Source of the DNA: Pseudanabaena sp. UWO311
Lineage (GTDB): Bacteria; Cyanobacteriota; Cyanobacteriia; Pseudanabaenales; Pseudanabaenaceae
Direction: 5' to 3'
DNA length: 64,000 nt
NCBI RefSeq assembly: GCF_006937785.1
Contig: NZ_SJEE01000012.1
Location: forward strand, 62,001-126,000
The translations under genes were made by a program, and so were the position numbers. This document shows positions 48,353 through 56,741 of this stretch, one piece after another. The first letter of the stretch is position 1; each line of letters starts with the position of its first letter. The notes under the pieces were generated by a model. The model was not told the DNA's origin and ran no database searches. It saw only the letters and a program-made list of their open reading frames with translations.

Positions 48353-50179
48353 ATGGCAGGGCTATACGCAATCATTGGCGAACAAAATTCTGATCGAATT
48401 GTCAAAGCCGCAGAGCGGCTAAAGTTCTTTCCCAATGAGCAAATTGATATTTTTTCTGAACGCCACATTTCTATCGCTTGGGTGAGTCAAGATCCTCCAC
48501 TTTTGTTTGCACCTGCTTATCACCCTGAGACAGGCGTGCGTATATTCACGTCTGGTCGTGTGGCATGGGATGAGCCAGACTGGCAGCGGGCAGAAAAAAT
48601 GAGTCACCTTAAGGGCGGACTAAGCAATCGACTCATTCTCGATCGCTATCTTCAAGGTGACATCTCCGCCATTGAGCGGCATAACGGCTCGGCAATAGTT
48701 TTGGTCTGGAACCCGCGATCGCAGAGATTGCATTGCTTAAGTGATCATTTTGGTGGTCATCCCCTATTTTTATATTCACCCGAAAAAGTTGAGGGTTGCG
48801 TGATCTCCACTTTTGCAGATGCGATCGCATCTGATGCTGAAGTAAGAACTACACCTGATCATGTCTCCATGGCTGAATTTCTAAAAGAATGGCAAGCTAC
48901 ACCACCGCACACTTATTACAACGAAATCAAATACGCGGGAGCCGCCAAGCACCTATGTTGGGATTTAGCTAATACCACCTATTCCGAGAGTGAATATTGG
49001 AAACCTCACCAAGATGGATACTTTGACAACTTACAGGATACCGTCAACCTGCTTGCTGATACCCTAAGCAATGCGATTCGGATCCGCACATTACCGCGAC
49101 TTGGCAAAACGGCTACTTTTATCAGTGGCGGTATGGATTCTCGGCTATTGGTATTTGCCGCAGCCGATCCCTCAACGATGGTGGGAGTTAATTTATACGA
49201 TGTTCCCAATCGAGAATCAGGATTATCACAAAAGCTCTGCGAGTCCGCAGGGGTCGAATATATTGGCTTTGCAAGAGATAAAGACTACTATCCCCGTTGG
49301 ATGAAAAAGGGAGTAAGTGTTTCTGGCGCAATGTGGTCTCTGGAAGACAATCACTTTATTGGTACGCATGAGTTATTACAGCAAATTGGAGTTTCGACAG
49401 TACTATCAGCTTGCTCTGCCGACATGCTATTTAAAGGTGAGATATTAGACAAAGAGTTTGTCAAGCTATTTGGAAAGTCACTGCCCTTCTTTCGCTATAA
49501 AAGCCAACGTGTAGAGAGCTTTCTTCCCTATCCTGAATACCAGTCTCCCCCCTTTCCTCCAGCTTTCAAAGCACAGATGAAACAACGATTTGCGAACTAT
49601 TTTGAGGGCGTACCCACTCGGCTCAGATCTGATAGCGATCGCCTTAAAGTTGAGAATAAACGCATTCGTCCACTTTGTTATGTACCCGCAAGTTCAGGAC
49701 AAACTATGTATCGGGCTTTTGCCTATGATGATTTTTTTGCTGATCGCGCGATCGCTGACTTATATAGCCGTATTCCCGCAAAATGGAAAATAAATCGCTT
49801 ACTATGGGGCAAAGTTGTCGCTAAAATTTGCGGACAAGATATTCTTGATGCTAACTATGGTTGGCGACCTGGGGCTTCCACTATCGAAAAATTCCTTGTT
49901 TTTTCAAGAGACTGGTTTCGTAGGCGGTTAGGTGAAATATCAACAGTTGGGAATCAAGGACTTGCAACAGATGGCTCCTGGCCAAATCTAGGTTGGTATA
50001 TTCAAAATAGTCCAACACTCAAGCAAACATGGGAAGAAGCTCCTTTAGAAGATCGTCAGCTACTTGCAGAATTATGGGGAAGCGATCCTTGGCAAATATC
50101 TCTCAATCAATGGGCTAAGTCGCCAAATGATTTTTTTCGTTTTATGACGCTACTCAACTATTGGGATATGCGTGATTAG
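48353..50179 (+). CDS. Asparagine synthetase-like protein without the N-terminal nucleophile
   Basis: 608 residues. The N-terminal half is a class II amidotransferase fold (LHCLSDHFGGHPLFLYS), but it starts MAGLYAIIG where AsnB has the catalytic Cys2. The C-terminal synthetase half has the PP-loop TFISGGMDSRLLVFAA (near residue 257). It may use free ammonia or another amine to amidate an acid, perhaps a sugar acid of the polymer; that is inference from its place between the flippase and GT2 genes. Stop codon lies in a palindrome arm. Confidence 0.82.
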   Translation: MAGLYAIIGEQNSDRIVKAAERLKFFPNEQIDIFSERHISIAWVSQDPPLLFAPAYHPETGVRIFTSGRVAWDEPDWQRAEKMSHLKGGLSNRLILDRYLQGDISAIERHNGSAIVLVWNPRSQRLHCLSDHFGGHPLFLYSPEKVEGCVISTFADAIASDAEVRTTPDHVSMAEFLKEWQATPPHTYYNEIKYAGAAKHLCWDLANTTYSESEYWKPHQDGYFDNLQDTVNLLADTLSNAIRIRTLPRLGKTATFISGGMDSRLLVFAAADPSTMVGVNLYDVPNRESGLSQKLCESAGVEYIGFARDKDYYPRWMKKGVSVSGAMWSLEDNHFIGTHELLQQIGVSTVLSACSADMLFKGEILDKEFVKLFGKSLPFFRYKSQRVESFLPYPEYQSPPFPPAFKAQMKQRFANYFEGVPTRLRSDSDRLKVENKRIRPLCYVPASSGQTMYRAFAYDDFFADRAIADLYSRIPAKWKINRLLWGKVVAKICGQDILDANYGWRPGASTIEKFLVFSRDWFRRRLGEISTVGNQGLATDGSWPNLGWYIQNSPTLKQTWEEAPLEDRQLLAELWGSDPWQISLNQWAKSPNDFFRFMTLLNYWDMRD

Positions 50180-50211
50180 GATAGGTGGACAAAGCGCCGC
50201 CTATCCTAATC
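50174..50211. repeat. Palindrome containing the stop codon of the asparagine synthetase-like gene
   Basis: GATTAGGATAGGTGG and CCGCCTATCCTAATC (one mismatch) around ACAAAGCG. TAG at 50177-50179 is in the left arm. Confidence 0.7.
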
Positions 50212-50250
50212 CTAAAATTATCGGTCAATAACAGGAAACTATAGAAAGCC

Positions 50251-51270
50251 ATGGTTAAAGCATCAGTGATTGTTCCAGTTTATAACGTGGAACGATTTAT
50301 CAAAGAAACGATCGCATCAGTCTTAGCCCAAACCTTTCGAGATTTTGAACTAATTATCGTTGACGATCAATCTCCAGATGGCAGTATTGCTATTTGTGAG
50401 CAATTTGCTGATCCCCGCATCCAGATTGTCCATCAAAAAAATCGCGGCTTAGCAGGAGCGAGAAATACGGGCATTCGTCATGCAAAAGGGGAATATATTG
50501 CGCTGCTGGATAGCGATGATCTCTGGTTACCAGAAAAGCTGGCAAAACATGTTCAACATCTAGAATCAAATCCCAAAGTTGGTATTAGTTTTAGCCGTTC
50601 CGCTTTTATTGATGAGAATAGTAAATCTCTGGGTACATACCAAATGCCAAAACTAACAGGTATTGACGCTCCACATTTGCTCTGTCGTAACCCGATTGGC
50701 AACGGCTCAGCTCCCGTGATTCGTCGTGACGCGCTTGAGGGTATTAAATTTCAAGACAATCTCTATGGTGAAATAGAAGACTTCTATTTTGATGATCAAT
50801 TCCGTCAGTCAGAAGATATTGAATGCTGGATTAGGATTGCTATTCAAACTAATTGGCAAATTGAAGGCATTCCCGAACCGCTCACGCTCTACCGTGTTAA
50901 TCCTGACAGCTTATCTGCAAACATGACTAAACAACTAGATTCATGGGAAAAGGTAATGGCAAAAACCCGCACCTATGCTCCCGATTTATTAGCAAAGTGG
51001 GAATCTCTTGCCCGTGCCTATCAATTCCGCTACCTCTCCCGCCGTGCTATTCGCAACAAAGATGGCAAAGCGGCAGTAAACCTTGTAAATCGCGCCTTGG
51101 CAAGCAATTGGAAAATCTTAATTTATGAACCGATGCGATCGCTGCTCACAATTTTTGCGGCTTATCTGATGTGGATGCTGCCTCGTGGCTTGTACAACGG
51201 CATAGAAAATCTTGCTCTTAAGTTCACAGGTGATAGCCAACGCAAAGCGATCGCAAAAAGCAAGAAGTAG
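50251..51270 (+). CDS. Glycosyltransferase family 2
   Basis: 339 residues, GT-A fold: VKASVIVPVYNVERFIKETI, VDDQSPDGS, the LDSDDLW metal site, and RVNPDSLSANMTKQ. The C-terminal end carries a hydrophobic stretch (LLTIFAAYLMWMLP) that may sit in the membrane. It is the last gene of the exopolysaccharide cluster. Confidence 0.88.
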   Translation: MVKASVIVPVYNVERFIKETIASVLAQTFRDFELIIVDDQSPDGSIAICEQFADPRIQIVHQKNRGLAGARNTGIRHAKGEYIALLDSDDLWLPEKLAKHVQHLESNPKVGISFSRSAFIDENSKSLGTYQMPKLTGIDAPHLLCRNPIGNGSAPVIRRDALEGIKFQDNLYGEIEDFYFDDQFRQSEDIECWIRIAIQTNWQIEGIPEPLTLYRVNPDSLSANMTKQLDSWEKVMAKTRTYAPDLLAKWESLARAYQFRYLSRRAIRNKDGKAAVNLVNRALASNWKILIYEPMRSLLTIFAAYLMWMLPRGLYNGIENLALKFTGDSQRKAIAKSKK

Positions 51271-51277
51271 TCTAAAG

Positions 51278-51334
51278 CTAAAGCCCAAAAGAGAGTTGCG
51301 ACACAAAGCACCGCAGCTCTCTTTTGGGTTTTAG
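51278..51334. repeat. Imperfect palindrome after the GT2 gene
   Basis: CTAAAGCCCAAAAGAGAGTT and the near-complement ending TTTTGGGTTTTAG, with a degenerate centre (GCGACACAAAGCACCGC). It is a decaying member of the same family. Confidence 0.75.
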
Positions 51335-51450
51335 GACAATATAAATCCCATGACAGTCCATAGGTTTTCTGTAAATTTTCAGGAAATCAGCGATGATAAA
51401 GCTGTATATTGGCTAGAGTGACATTTTATCGATACAAAATTTAAAAAACC

Positions 51451-52524
51451 TTGATTGCAACTCCCATTAAACCAACTGTAACGACAAGACGACCTGTATT
51501 TCCTTTCACCGCCGTGATCGGACAGGAAGAAATGAAGCTCGCCCTGTTGCTCAACGTCATCGATCCTAAAATCGGTGGAGTAATGGTCATGGGCGATCGC
51601 GGTACGGGCAAATCCACCACCGTTCGCGCCCTTGCCGACCTCCTACCTGAAATCGAAGTTGTTGCTGACGATCCATTTAGCAGCCATCCCACTGACGGCG
51701 ACTTGCAAAGCGAAGAAGTGCGCCGCCGTGTTGCCAATGGCGAAACTCTACCAGTCACTACTAAGCAAGTCATCATGGTGGACTTGCCCCTTGGCGCAAC
51801 CGAAGATCGTGTTTGCGGCACAATTGATATTGAGAAAGCTTTATCGGAAGGGGTGAAAGCCTTTGAATTAGGGCTATTAGCAAAAGCAAATCGCGGTATT
51901 CTCTACATTGATGAAGTCAATCTTCTAGACGATCACTTAGTCGATGTGCTGTTAGATTCTGCGGCTTCGGGATGGAATACCGTTGAACGAGAAGGGATTT
52001 CTATTCGTCACCCTGCCCGCTTTGTATTAGTCGGCTCTGGCAACCCTGAAGAAGGCGAATTGCGTCCGCAATTACTCGATCGCTTTGGCATGTATGCCGA
52101 AATTCGTACTGTACGCGAGCCAGAATTACGAGTGCGTGTAGTTGAAGAGCGCACTAATTTTGACGGGAATCCTCACGGCTTTCTGAAGGAATATTCGGAT
52201 CGCCAAGAAGAACTCCAAGCCAAGATCGTGAGAGCACAAACTCTTCTCAGTGAAGTGGATATTCCTCAAGATCTACGCTTGAATATCTCCAGAGTTTGCT
52301 CTGAGCTTAATGTCGATGGTTTGCGCGGCGATATTGTCAGCAATCGTGCTGCTAGAGCGATCGCGGCTTTTGAAGGTCGCAAGGAAGTAGAAGTGGATGA
52401 CATTAAGCGAGTCATCGGTCTATGCCTACGTCACCGTCTGCGTAAAGATCCTCTTGAGTCAATTGATACTGGTTACAAAGTTCTTAAAACTTTCAATCAG
52501 ATTTTTGGGATTGAAGAAGAATAG
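51451..52524 (+). CDS. chlI: Magnesium chelatase ATPase subunit ChlI
   Basis: AAA+ subunit that drives Mg insertion into protoporphyrin IX, the first step to chlorophyll. 357 residues, with FPFTAVIGQEEMKLALLLNV, Walker A GDRGTGKST (48-56), Walker B GILYIDEVNLLDDHL and the sensor region GSGNPEEGELRPQLLDRFG. A stop lies at 51442-51444 in frame and the first ATG is after GQEE, so translation must begin at TTG 51451. No Shine-Dalgarno site is evident. It may also serve CobN. The stop codon lies in a palindrome arm. Confidence 0.95.
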   Translation: MIATPIKPTVTTRRPVFPFTAVIGQEEMKLALLLNVIDPKIGGVMVMGDRGTGKSTTVRALADLLPEIEVVADDPFSSHPTDGDLQSEEVRRRVANGETLPVTTKQVIMVDLPLGATEDRVCGTIDIEKALSEGVKAFELGLLAKANRGILYIDEVNLLDDHLVDVLLDSAASGWNTVEREGISIRHPARFVLVGSGNPEEGELRPQLLDRFGMYAEIRTVREPELRVRVVEERTNFDGNPHGFLKEYSDRQEELQAKIVRAQTLLSEVDIPQDLRLNISRVCSELNVDGLRGDIVSNRAARAIAAFEGRKEVEVDDIKRVIGLCLRHRLRKDPLESIDTGYKVLKTFNQIFGIEEE

Positions 52525-52568
52525 AATTAAAAAAGAGTGAAGCATTGCTTCACTCTTTTTTAATTCTA
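52522..52568. terminator. Perfect 22-bp palindrome containing the chlI stop codon
   Basis: TAGAATTAAAAAAGAGTGAA... and complement around ATT, ending in a long T run: an intrinsic terminator that begins at the stop codon itself. Confidence 0.8.
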
Positions 52569-52589
52569 TCGCCAAATGCATTAGCACCT

Positions 52590-52644
52590 AAAAACCAATA
52601 AGAGAATGGCTGTGCGAAGCACAGCCATTCTCTTATTGGTTTTT
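52590..52644. repeat. Perfect palindrome (26-bp arms) after chlI
   Basis: AAAAACCAATAAGAGAATGG...TGTGC, loop GAA, full complement. Its arms resemble those at 38037 (AAAACC.AA.AAGAGAATGGC) with matched changes on both sides. Confidence 0.85.
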
Positions 52645-52664
52645 GATTGAGTCGATATGGATTG

Positions 52665-53102
52665 TCAATTGATTGGCTGCCATCCATTTGGCTCCAATAA
52701 ATGTAGGTTGCCTTGCGCGTCTCTACGGATAAAGAGTTTAACCTTGCGGTTTTTCTCTAAGAGTTGAGACTGTCCTTGTGGTCCCACCCATCCATTAGGT
52801 CGTTTTCCAGTTTTTCTATAAAGGACTTCAATGCTTCTTTTTGAAGTAAGGGTATTTGCTCTGGATAATTCTATGCGATTAACTTGGATTCGAGCCTTAT
52901 ATGAATAATCAGTCCCCATGTCTACTCTCACTTCTCTACTTTGAATGTTGGTCACAGTCCCAAGCACGACATAATCTGACATCGCTTTTAGGTGTTTATC
53001 AGAGAGAGGGGGAATCGCTGTGATAGCCATTTCAGGGCTTAACAGAGGTATCCCAAGCCCTATAGCGATCGCAAGTCCCATCCAGATTAGTTTTGTCTTC
53101 AT
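52665..53102 (-). CDS. Secreted hypothetical protein
   Basis: 145 residues. Signal peptide MKTKLIWMGLAIAIGLGIPL then LSPEMAITA. The mature part (SDYVVLGTVTNIQSREVRVD) looks like a small all-beta domain. No family name recognised. Convergent with chlI, sharing the two palindromes between them. Confidence 0.72.
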   Translation of the reverse strand: MKTKLIWMGLAIAIGLGIPLLSPEMAITAIPPLSDKHLKAMSDYVVLGTVTNIQSREVRVDMGTDYSYKARIQVNRIELSRANTLTSKRSIEVLYRKTGKRPNGWVGPQGQSQLLEKNRKVKLFIRRDAQGNLHLLEPNGWQPIN

Positions 53103-53215
53103 CTTGATATATTGTAATTGTGGATTAATATTTGCAAACTTGAATAATAGATAAAATTGTATCTATCATTCCAAAATATGGCAAAGGCGAGAATTATGCT
53201 GATTGTGGGGTTGCT

Positions 53216-53292
53216 GGCGATCGTCTTTTATCATCATCAAGTGCGATCTCTAACAGAGCTTTGTAGACAAAAATAATCACTTCAAAAGTTTG
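53216..53292. repeat. Second-type cassette repeat, copy A
   Basis: GGCGATCGTCTTTTATCATC...AACAGAGCTTTGTAGACAAA...TTCAAAAGTTTG, a shortened copy lying after the YoeB gene end. Confidence 0.75.
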
Positions 53293-53319
53293 CAAATAGG
53301 ACTAATCGCGATATTTCTG

Positions 53320-53583
53320 TTATTCATAATGACTTTTACAAGCAGCAATTAGAATCTCTGTATCAGTTACTTGGTAAACGAGACGATGTTCATCGCTAAT
53401 GCGTCTTGACCAAAATCCGCTCAGTCCATATTTTAGAGGTTCAGGTTTACCAATACCTGAAAAAGGCGATCGCTCAATATCTTTGATAAGTTCTACTATT
53501 TTGTTGTAAATTTTTCGATCCATTTTTGCCCATGTATTATAGTCCTCAAAGGCTTCTGCTTCAAATAGGATGCGTCTTCTCAT
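53320..53583 (-). CDS. Type II toxin YoeB
   Basis: About 87 residues from ATG 53583. It has the full YoeB pattern: ILFEAEAFEDYNTWAKMDRK, then GIGKPEPLKYGLSGFWSRRI and SDEHRLVYQV with the catalytic end CKSHYE. It is an mRNA endonuclease acting on the ribosome. It overlaps the antitoxin gene end by four bases and sits between second-type repeats A and B. It is the intact counterpart of the pseudogene at 29602. Confidence 0.92.
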   Translation of the reverse strand: MRRRILFEAEAFEDYNTWAKMDRKIYNKIVELIKDIERSPFSGIGKPEPLKYGLSGFWSRRISDEHRLVYQVTDTEILIAACKSHYE

Positions 53584-53804
53584 GAGATAGTATCCCAATT
53601 AAGTTCTACGAGATTATTACGGTTTTGGATGTTTTCCACCGCAGTTAGCAATCTCTTTCTATTAGCAGGATTCTGTAATAGAAAAGCGGTTTCATCGCTT
53701 TCATATACAACTATCTCGATCTCTTTGTTTTGGAAAGCGGCTTTTAAGCTTTCTAGGAAATTGTTGTCAAGTTCGTTAGCGTTCAATCGATAGCTGATTT
53801 GCAT
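53580..53804 (-). CDS. YefM-like antitoxin of YoeB
   Basis: 74 residues; C-terminal half TAFLLQNPANRKRLLTAVEN followed by an acidic or polar end, the usual toxin-binding part. The N-terminus MQISYRLNANELDNNFLESL is not the classic Phd fold. Coupled to the toxin gene (ATGA overlap). Confidence 0.87.
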   Translation of the reverse strand: MQISYRLNANELDNNFLESLKAAFQNKEIEIVVYESDETAFLLQNPANRKRLLTAVENIQNRNNLVELNWDTIS

Positions 53805-53874
53805 TTTGGATAACGCCTAATAGCGTAGATTTATATGATACTTACCATAATATAAGACTTTTAAAGTTTTGGGA

Positions 53875-54002
53875 GCGATCGCCTTTTGACATTATCAAGC
53901 GCGATCGCTAACAGAGCTTTGTAGATAAAAATAATCGATTCAAAAGTCTGAAGATGAGTAAGGTAGATATGAGCGATCGCACAAAATAATCTCTACAAAT
54001 GG
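53875..54002. repeat. Second-type cassette repeat, copy B
   Basis: GCGATCGCCTTTTGACATTA, then AGCGCGATCGCTAACAGAGC, TTTGTAGATAAAAATAATCG, GAGCGATCGCACAAAATAAT and CTCTACAAATGG. It is the most complete copy (about 128 bp) and lies exactly between the YoeB and MazF pairs. Confidence 0.8.
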
Positions 54003-54013
54003 TGATGAAGCTT

Positions 54014-54391
54014 TTACTCAGGTTCCATTATTTTTTGAAGGGATTCTGCGATGGCTTCATATTGTTGAGGTGTGAGGCTGCCACGATATGCCACAATGCG
54101 AGAAATATCTATTGCGCGAACTTGATCTAAAAGAGCAATTGATGGCGATTTTAATCCAGCTACTCCAGCCGAAAATCGCACATATAAATTAGGATTGATA
54201 TCAGCCCATTCTTGTCCTCTGTCTGTTGTCATGGGGACAACGAAGACTAGAGGAAAGCGCAGTTTTCCTAATCGGCTGGGGATTCCTACAACAATTGCGG
54301 GTCTGTAGCCTTCTTGCTTTCTACCGCTAGGATTTTGACTAGGAAATTTTGCTGTTATGACATCACCAATTTGTAAAATATGCTCTGTCAT
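54014..54391 (-). CDS. MazF/PemK-type mRNA endonuclease toxin
   Basis: 125 residues, SH3-like fold with QIGDVITAKFPSQNPSGRKQ, then YRPAIVVGIPSR and the RNA-cutting region PMTTDRG...PSIALLDQVRAIDISRI. MazF-type toxins cut single-stranded mRNA. Overlaps the upstream antitoxin by four bases. Confidence 0.9.
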   Translation of the reverse strand: MTEHILQIGDVITAKFPSQNPSGRKQEGYRPAIVVGIPSRLGKLRFPLVFVVPMTTDRGQEWADINPNLYVRFSAGVAGLKSPSIALLDQVRAIDISRIVAYRGSLTPQQYEAIAESLQKIMEPE

Positions 54392-54645
54392 ACACCGATC
54401 CCAATTTCCCCTGTTTCTGCGATAAATTTAACGGGTAGTCCTTCTTGTAGTTCTCCTTCTTGCCATTCATAGGGTTCATAGTTGTCTAAACTTGATAAGT
54501 CGCTCTTTAGCCAGTCTGTGTCTTCTTGAGTACGTGAGTTTTCAGTTTGCCACACTAGATAGTTTAAAAAGCTAAGAACTTCTCGCAGCTTATCATCAGG
54601 AACAATTTCCAATCGTTGTACTATCTCGTTTTTAATTGCATTCAT
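54388..54645 (-). CDS. DUF2281-like antitoxin of the MazF toxin
   Basis: 85 residues: helical start VQRLEIVPDDKLREVLSFLN then an acidic tail (SSLDNYEPYEWQEGELQEGL). Its place before the MazF gene, with ATGA overlap, marks it as the antitoxin. Confidence 0.85.
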   Translation of the reverse strand: MNAIKNEIVQRLEIVPDDKLREVLSFLNYLVWQTENSRTQEDTDWLKSDLSSLDNYEPYEWQEGELQEGLPVKFIAETGEIGIGV

Positions 54646-54702
54646 ACGACTTTTCTCGATTCACACTCAAGTTAGTTTTAGTTTAGCAAACCATAACAGG
54701 AA

Positions 54703-54955
54703 AGGCGATCACACAAATAATCTCTACAAACGGCGATCGCCTTTTGTCATCATCAAGCGAGATCGCATTTTGTAGAAAGAAATAATCGCCTCAAACATCA
54801 AAAGTTGAGTAAGACAGAAATTGGAGATCGCCTTTTGTCATCATCGAGCGCGATCGCTAATAGAGCCTTGTAGATAAAAGTGATCGCTTCAAAAGTCAAA
54901 ATTGAGCTAGGTAGAAATATGAGATCGTACAATATATAAATATTTACAAATAGCA
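54703..54955. repeat. Second-type cassette repeat, tandem copies C and D
   Basis: A partial unit (54703-54730) is followed by C (54731-54823) and D (54824-54955), which repeat GATCGCCTTTTGTCATCATC, GCGATCGCTAA.AGAGC and TTGTAGATAAAA. No gene is present between 54646 and 55003; the rest is A/T-rich leader. Confidence 0.8.
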
Positions 54956-55002
54956 AACATTAGCGTAACGAACTGACATTGATTTTAACTTTGGACAAAA
55001 AC

Positions 55003-56130
55003 ATGGAAAACTTAGACAAATACAGCAAATGGAAATGGCTGTCAGAGCCAACTACAATCGATAATTCTTATGGTAAAGGTGAAGAATCAGTAGTTAGTTG
55101 GCTGGGACGTTCCACTATTAAACGAGCGCAGATATTCAGACAGTTTTTGAAGAGAAACTTAGAGGAAATTCCATTAGAGTATCAAGAGCATTTCATAAAA
55201 GCGTTGCAAACTAGGTGGGATAGTACCTTTCTTGAATTTATACTAGCTAGAACTATTCAAGTTTTAGGCGGAAAGTTTTGTATAGAGTTAGAAAATTCAG
55301 ACGGTAAGTGCCCAGATTTCCTTGTTAGCTTTGGTGGGCAGCAACTAATTATTGAAGTTGTTTCACCCAGTTTCGATAGTGAAGGAGACGAAGATCGAAA
55401 AAGAGATGAGAAACTTATTGAAATTATGAATGAAAATACGCCGACTGGTTGGAGTGTTAGCGTGATTCAACTACCAAATATTGGCTATGAAGACTCTAAA
55501 AAAGAATTTAGGCGCACATTTGTAGAAATGTGTGGAAACTTGCCAAAAAAACCTCAGGAGAGATGGCATGAGGAAAGTATAAAGATGAAATCGGGACTAT
55601 TACATCTAGCCTTTTTCCCGAAAATACTGGGGCATAATCCCTGTGTAGGCAGTCGGATGTATCCCATTGACTATATTGGGAGAGCAGAGGATAGAATAAA
55701 ACGTGCAATTCAGAAGAAACGCAAACAGGTAAGAAACGAGTCTCTGCCTGTCTTATTGGCAATACATGGCTCAGGTTATGGTGTAGAATTTAATGATTTT
55801 GATCGTGCTTTATTTGGCTACAAAACCATAGTTGAAAATACTAGGAATAATCTTCAGGAGGCTGTAATTAAACCAGATGGAATATTCCTAGAGTCTGGCA
55901 AAGAAGATAAAAGTCCCACATTTGCAGGCATTCTAGCTTTTAAGAGAGTAGATCTTTTTCGCCATCCTGATCCTGTTATCTACCATCACCCAAGATTCTT
56001 TGGGGAATTACCAGAAGAGATTATGCTCTTTGAACAAAGAAGGTTGCGAGACACGGCTATAAACATTCAACCTCCAAAACGCAAAAATGTTTTAGCAGAC
56101 CTTGGTTTTACAAGTAGTGATTGTCTGTAA
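55003..56130 (+). CDS. Nuclease-fold protein of unknown role (PD-(D/E)XK-like)
   Basis: About 375 residues from ATG 55003. The section FLEFILARTIQVLGGKF, then GKCPDFLVSFGGQQLIIEVV has the spacing of a PD-(D/E)XK core (Glu in FLEF, Asp in PDFLV, Glu in IEVV), but valine replaces the usual catalytic lysine. The rest is unassigned. It follows the tandem second-type repeats, so it may be another cargo gene. Could be an inactive nuclease fold or one with a moved lysine. Confidence 0.6.
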   Translation: MENLDKYSKWKWLSEPTTIDNSYGKGEESVVSWLGRSTIKRAQIFRQFLKRNLEEIPLEYQEHFIKALQTRWDSTFLEFILARTIQVLGGKFCIELENSDGKCPDFLVSFGGQQLIIEVVSPSFDSEGDEDRKRDEKLIEIMNENTPTGWSVSVIQLPNIGYEDSKKEFRRTFVEMCGNLPKKPQERWHEESIKMKSGLLHLAFFPKILGHNPCVGSRMYPIDYIGRAEDRIKRAIQKKRKQVRNESLPVLLAIHGSGYGVEFNDFDRALFGYKTIVENTRNNLQEAVIKPDGIFLESGKEDKSPTFAGILAFKRVDLFRHPDPVIYHHPRFFGELPEEIMLFEQRRLRDTAINIQPPKRKNVLADLGFTSSDCL

Positions 56131-56242
56131 TACTTTCCTACACAAAGCAACAATCATTCTCCTTAACACTCAATTTCAAAATCAAAGTTGTCAAAAATCA
56201 TAGACTATAAAATAAAGATGATTAACCCATCGAGAAAAGAAT

Positions 56243-56383
56243 ATGGCTGAAACTGTTACTTTACAAATACCAGAAGCACTGTACCAACGCCTAGCGATCG
56301 CGGCAGGAGCAACCCAGCGATCGCCTAACAAAACACAAAAAGTCTCTAGTTCCATGACAAAATTAAAAGGTTTCATTTTATAG
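56243..56383 (+). pseudogene. N-terminal remnant of a small cyanobacterial protein
   Basis: 46 codons: MAETVTLQIPEALYQRLAIA then AGATQRSPNK. The first half matches the start of a family of small cyanobacterial proteins (TVTLQIPE.LYQRL) that usually continue with a helical body. Here the sequence loses that body after ATQRS. It lies 13 bases before the RelE-like toxin gene. Confidence 0.55.
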
Positions 56384-56396
56384 GCAATACAGGTTC

Positions 56397-56741
56397 ATGG
56401 AAGCACGTCCACAAGAGGTGATCTTTTACGCTACCGAAGACGACGAGCGTCCCTTTGAGCTTTGGTTAGAGTCGCTAAGCGATCGCCAAGCAAGAGCTAG
56501 AATTAAAGCACGGCTTGATCGAGTTGAAAATGGAAACTTTGGAGACTACAAGCCTGTTGGTTCAGGAGTCATAGAACTCAGAATTGACTATGGACAAGGT
56601 TATCGAATATATTTTGCTCAAGCAGGAGAAACCATAGTTCTTTTGCTATGTGGCGGTGACAAAAACACCCAAAAGCAAGATATCATCAGAGCAAAGCATT
56701 ACTGGGTAGACTTTCAGAGGAGAGAAAATGCCAACCTATAA
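56397..56741 (+). CDS. RelE/HigB-like toxin (COG3657 type)
   Basis: 114 residues with the family patterns RPFELWLESLSDRQARARIK, then RLDRVENGNFGDYKPVGSGV and ELRIDYGQGYRIYF, ending in LLCGGDKNTQKQDI. Toxin-first order with overlap into the antitoxin gene by 14 bases is usual for this HigBA-like group. Confidence 0.9.
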   Translation: MEARPQEVIFYATEDDERPFELWLESLSDRQARARIKARLDRVENGNFGDYKPVGSGVIELRIDYGQGYRIYFAQAGETIVLLLCGGDKNTQKQDIIRAKHYWVDFQRRENANL

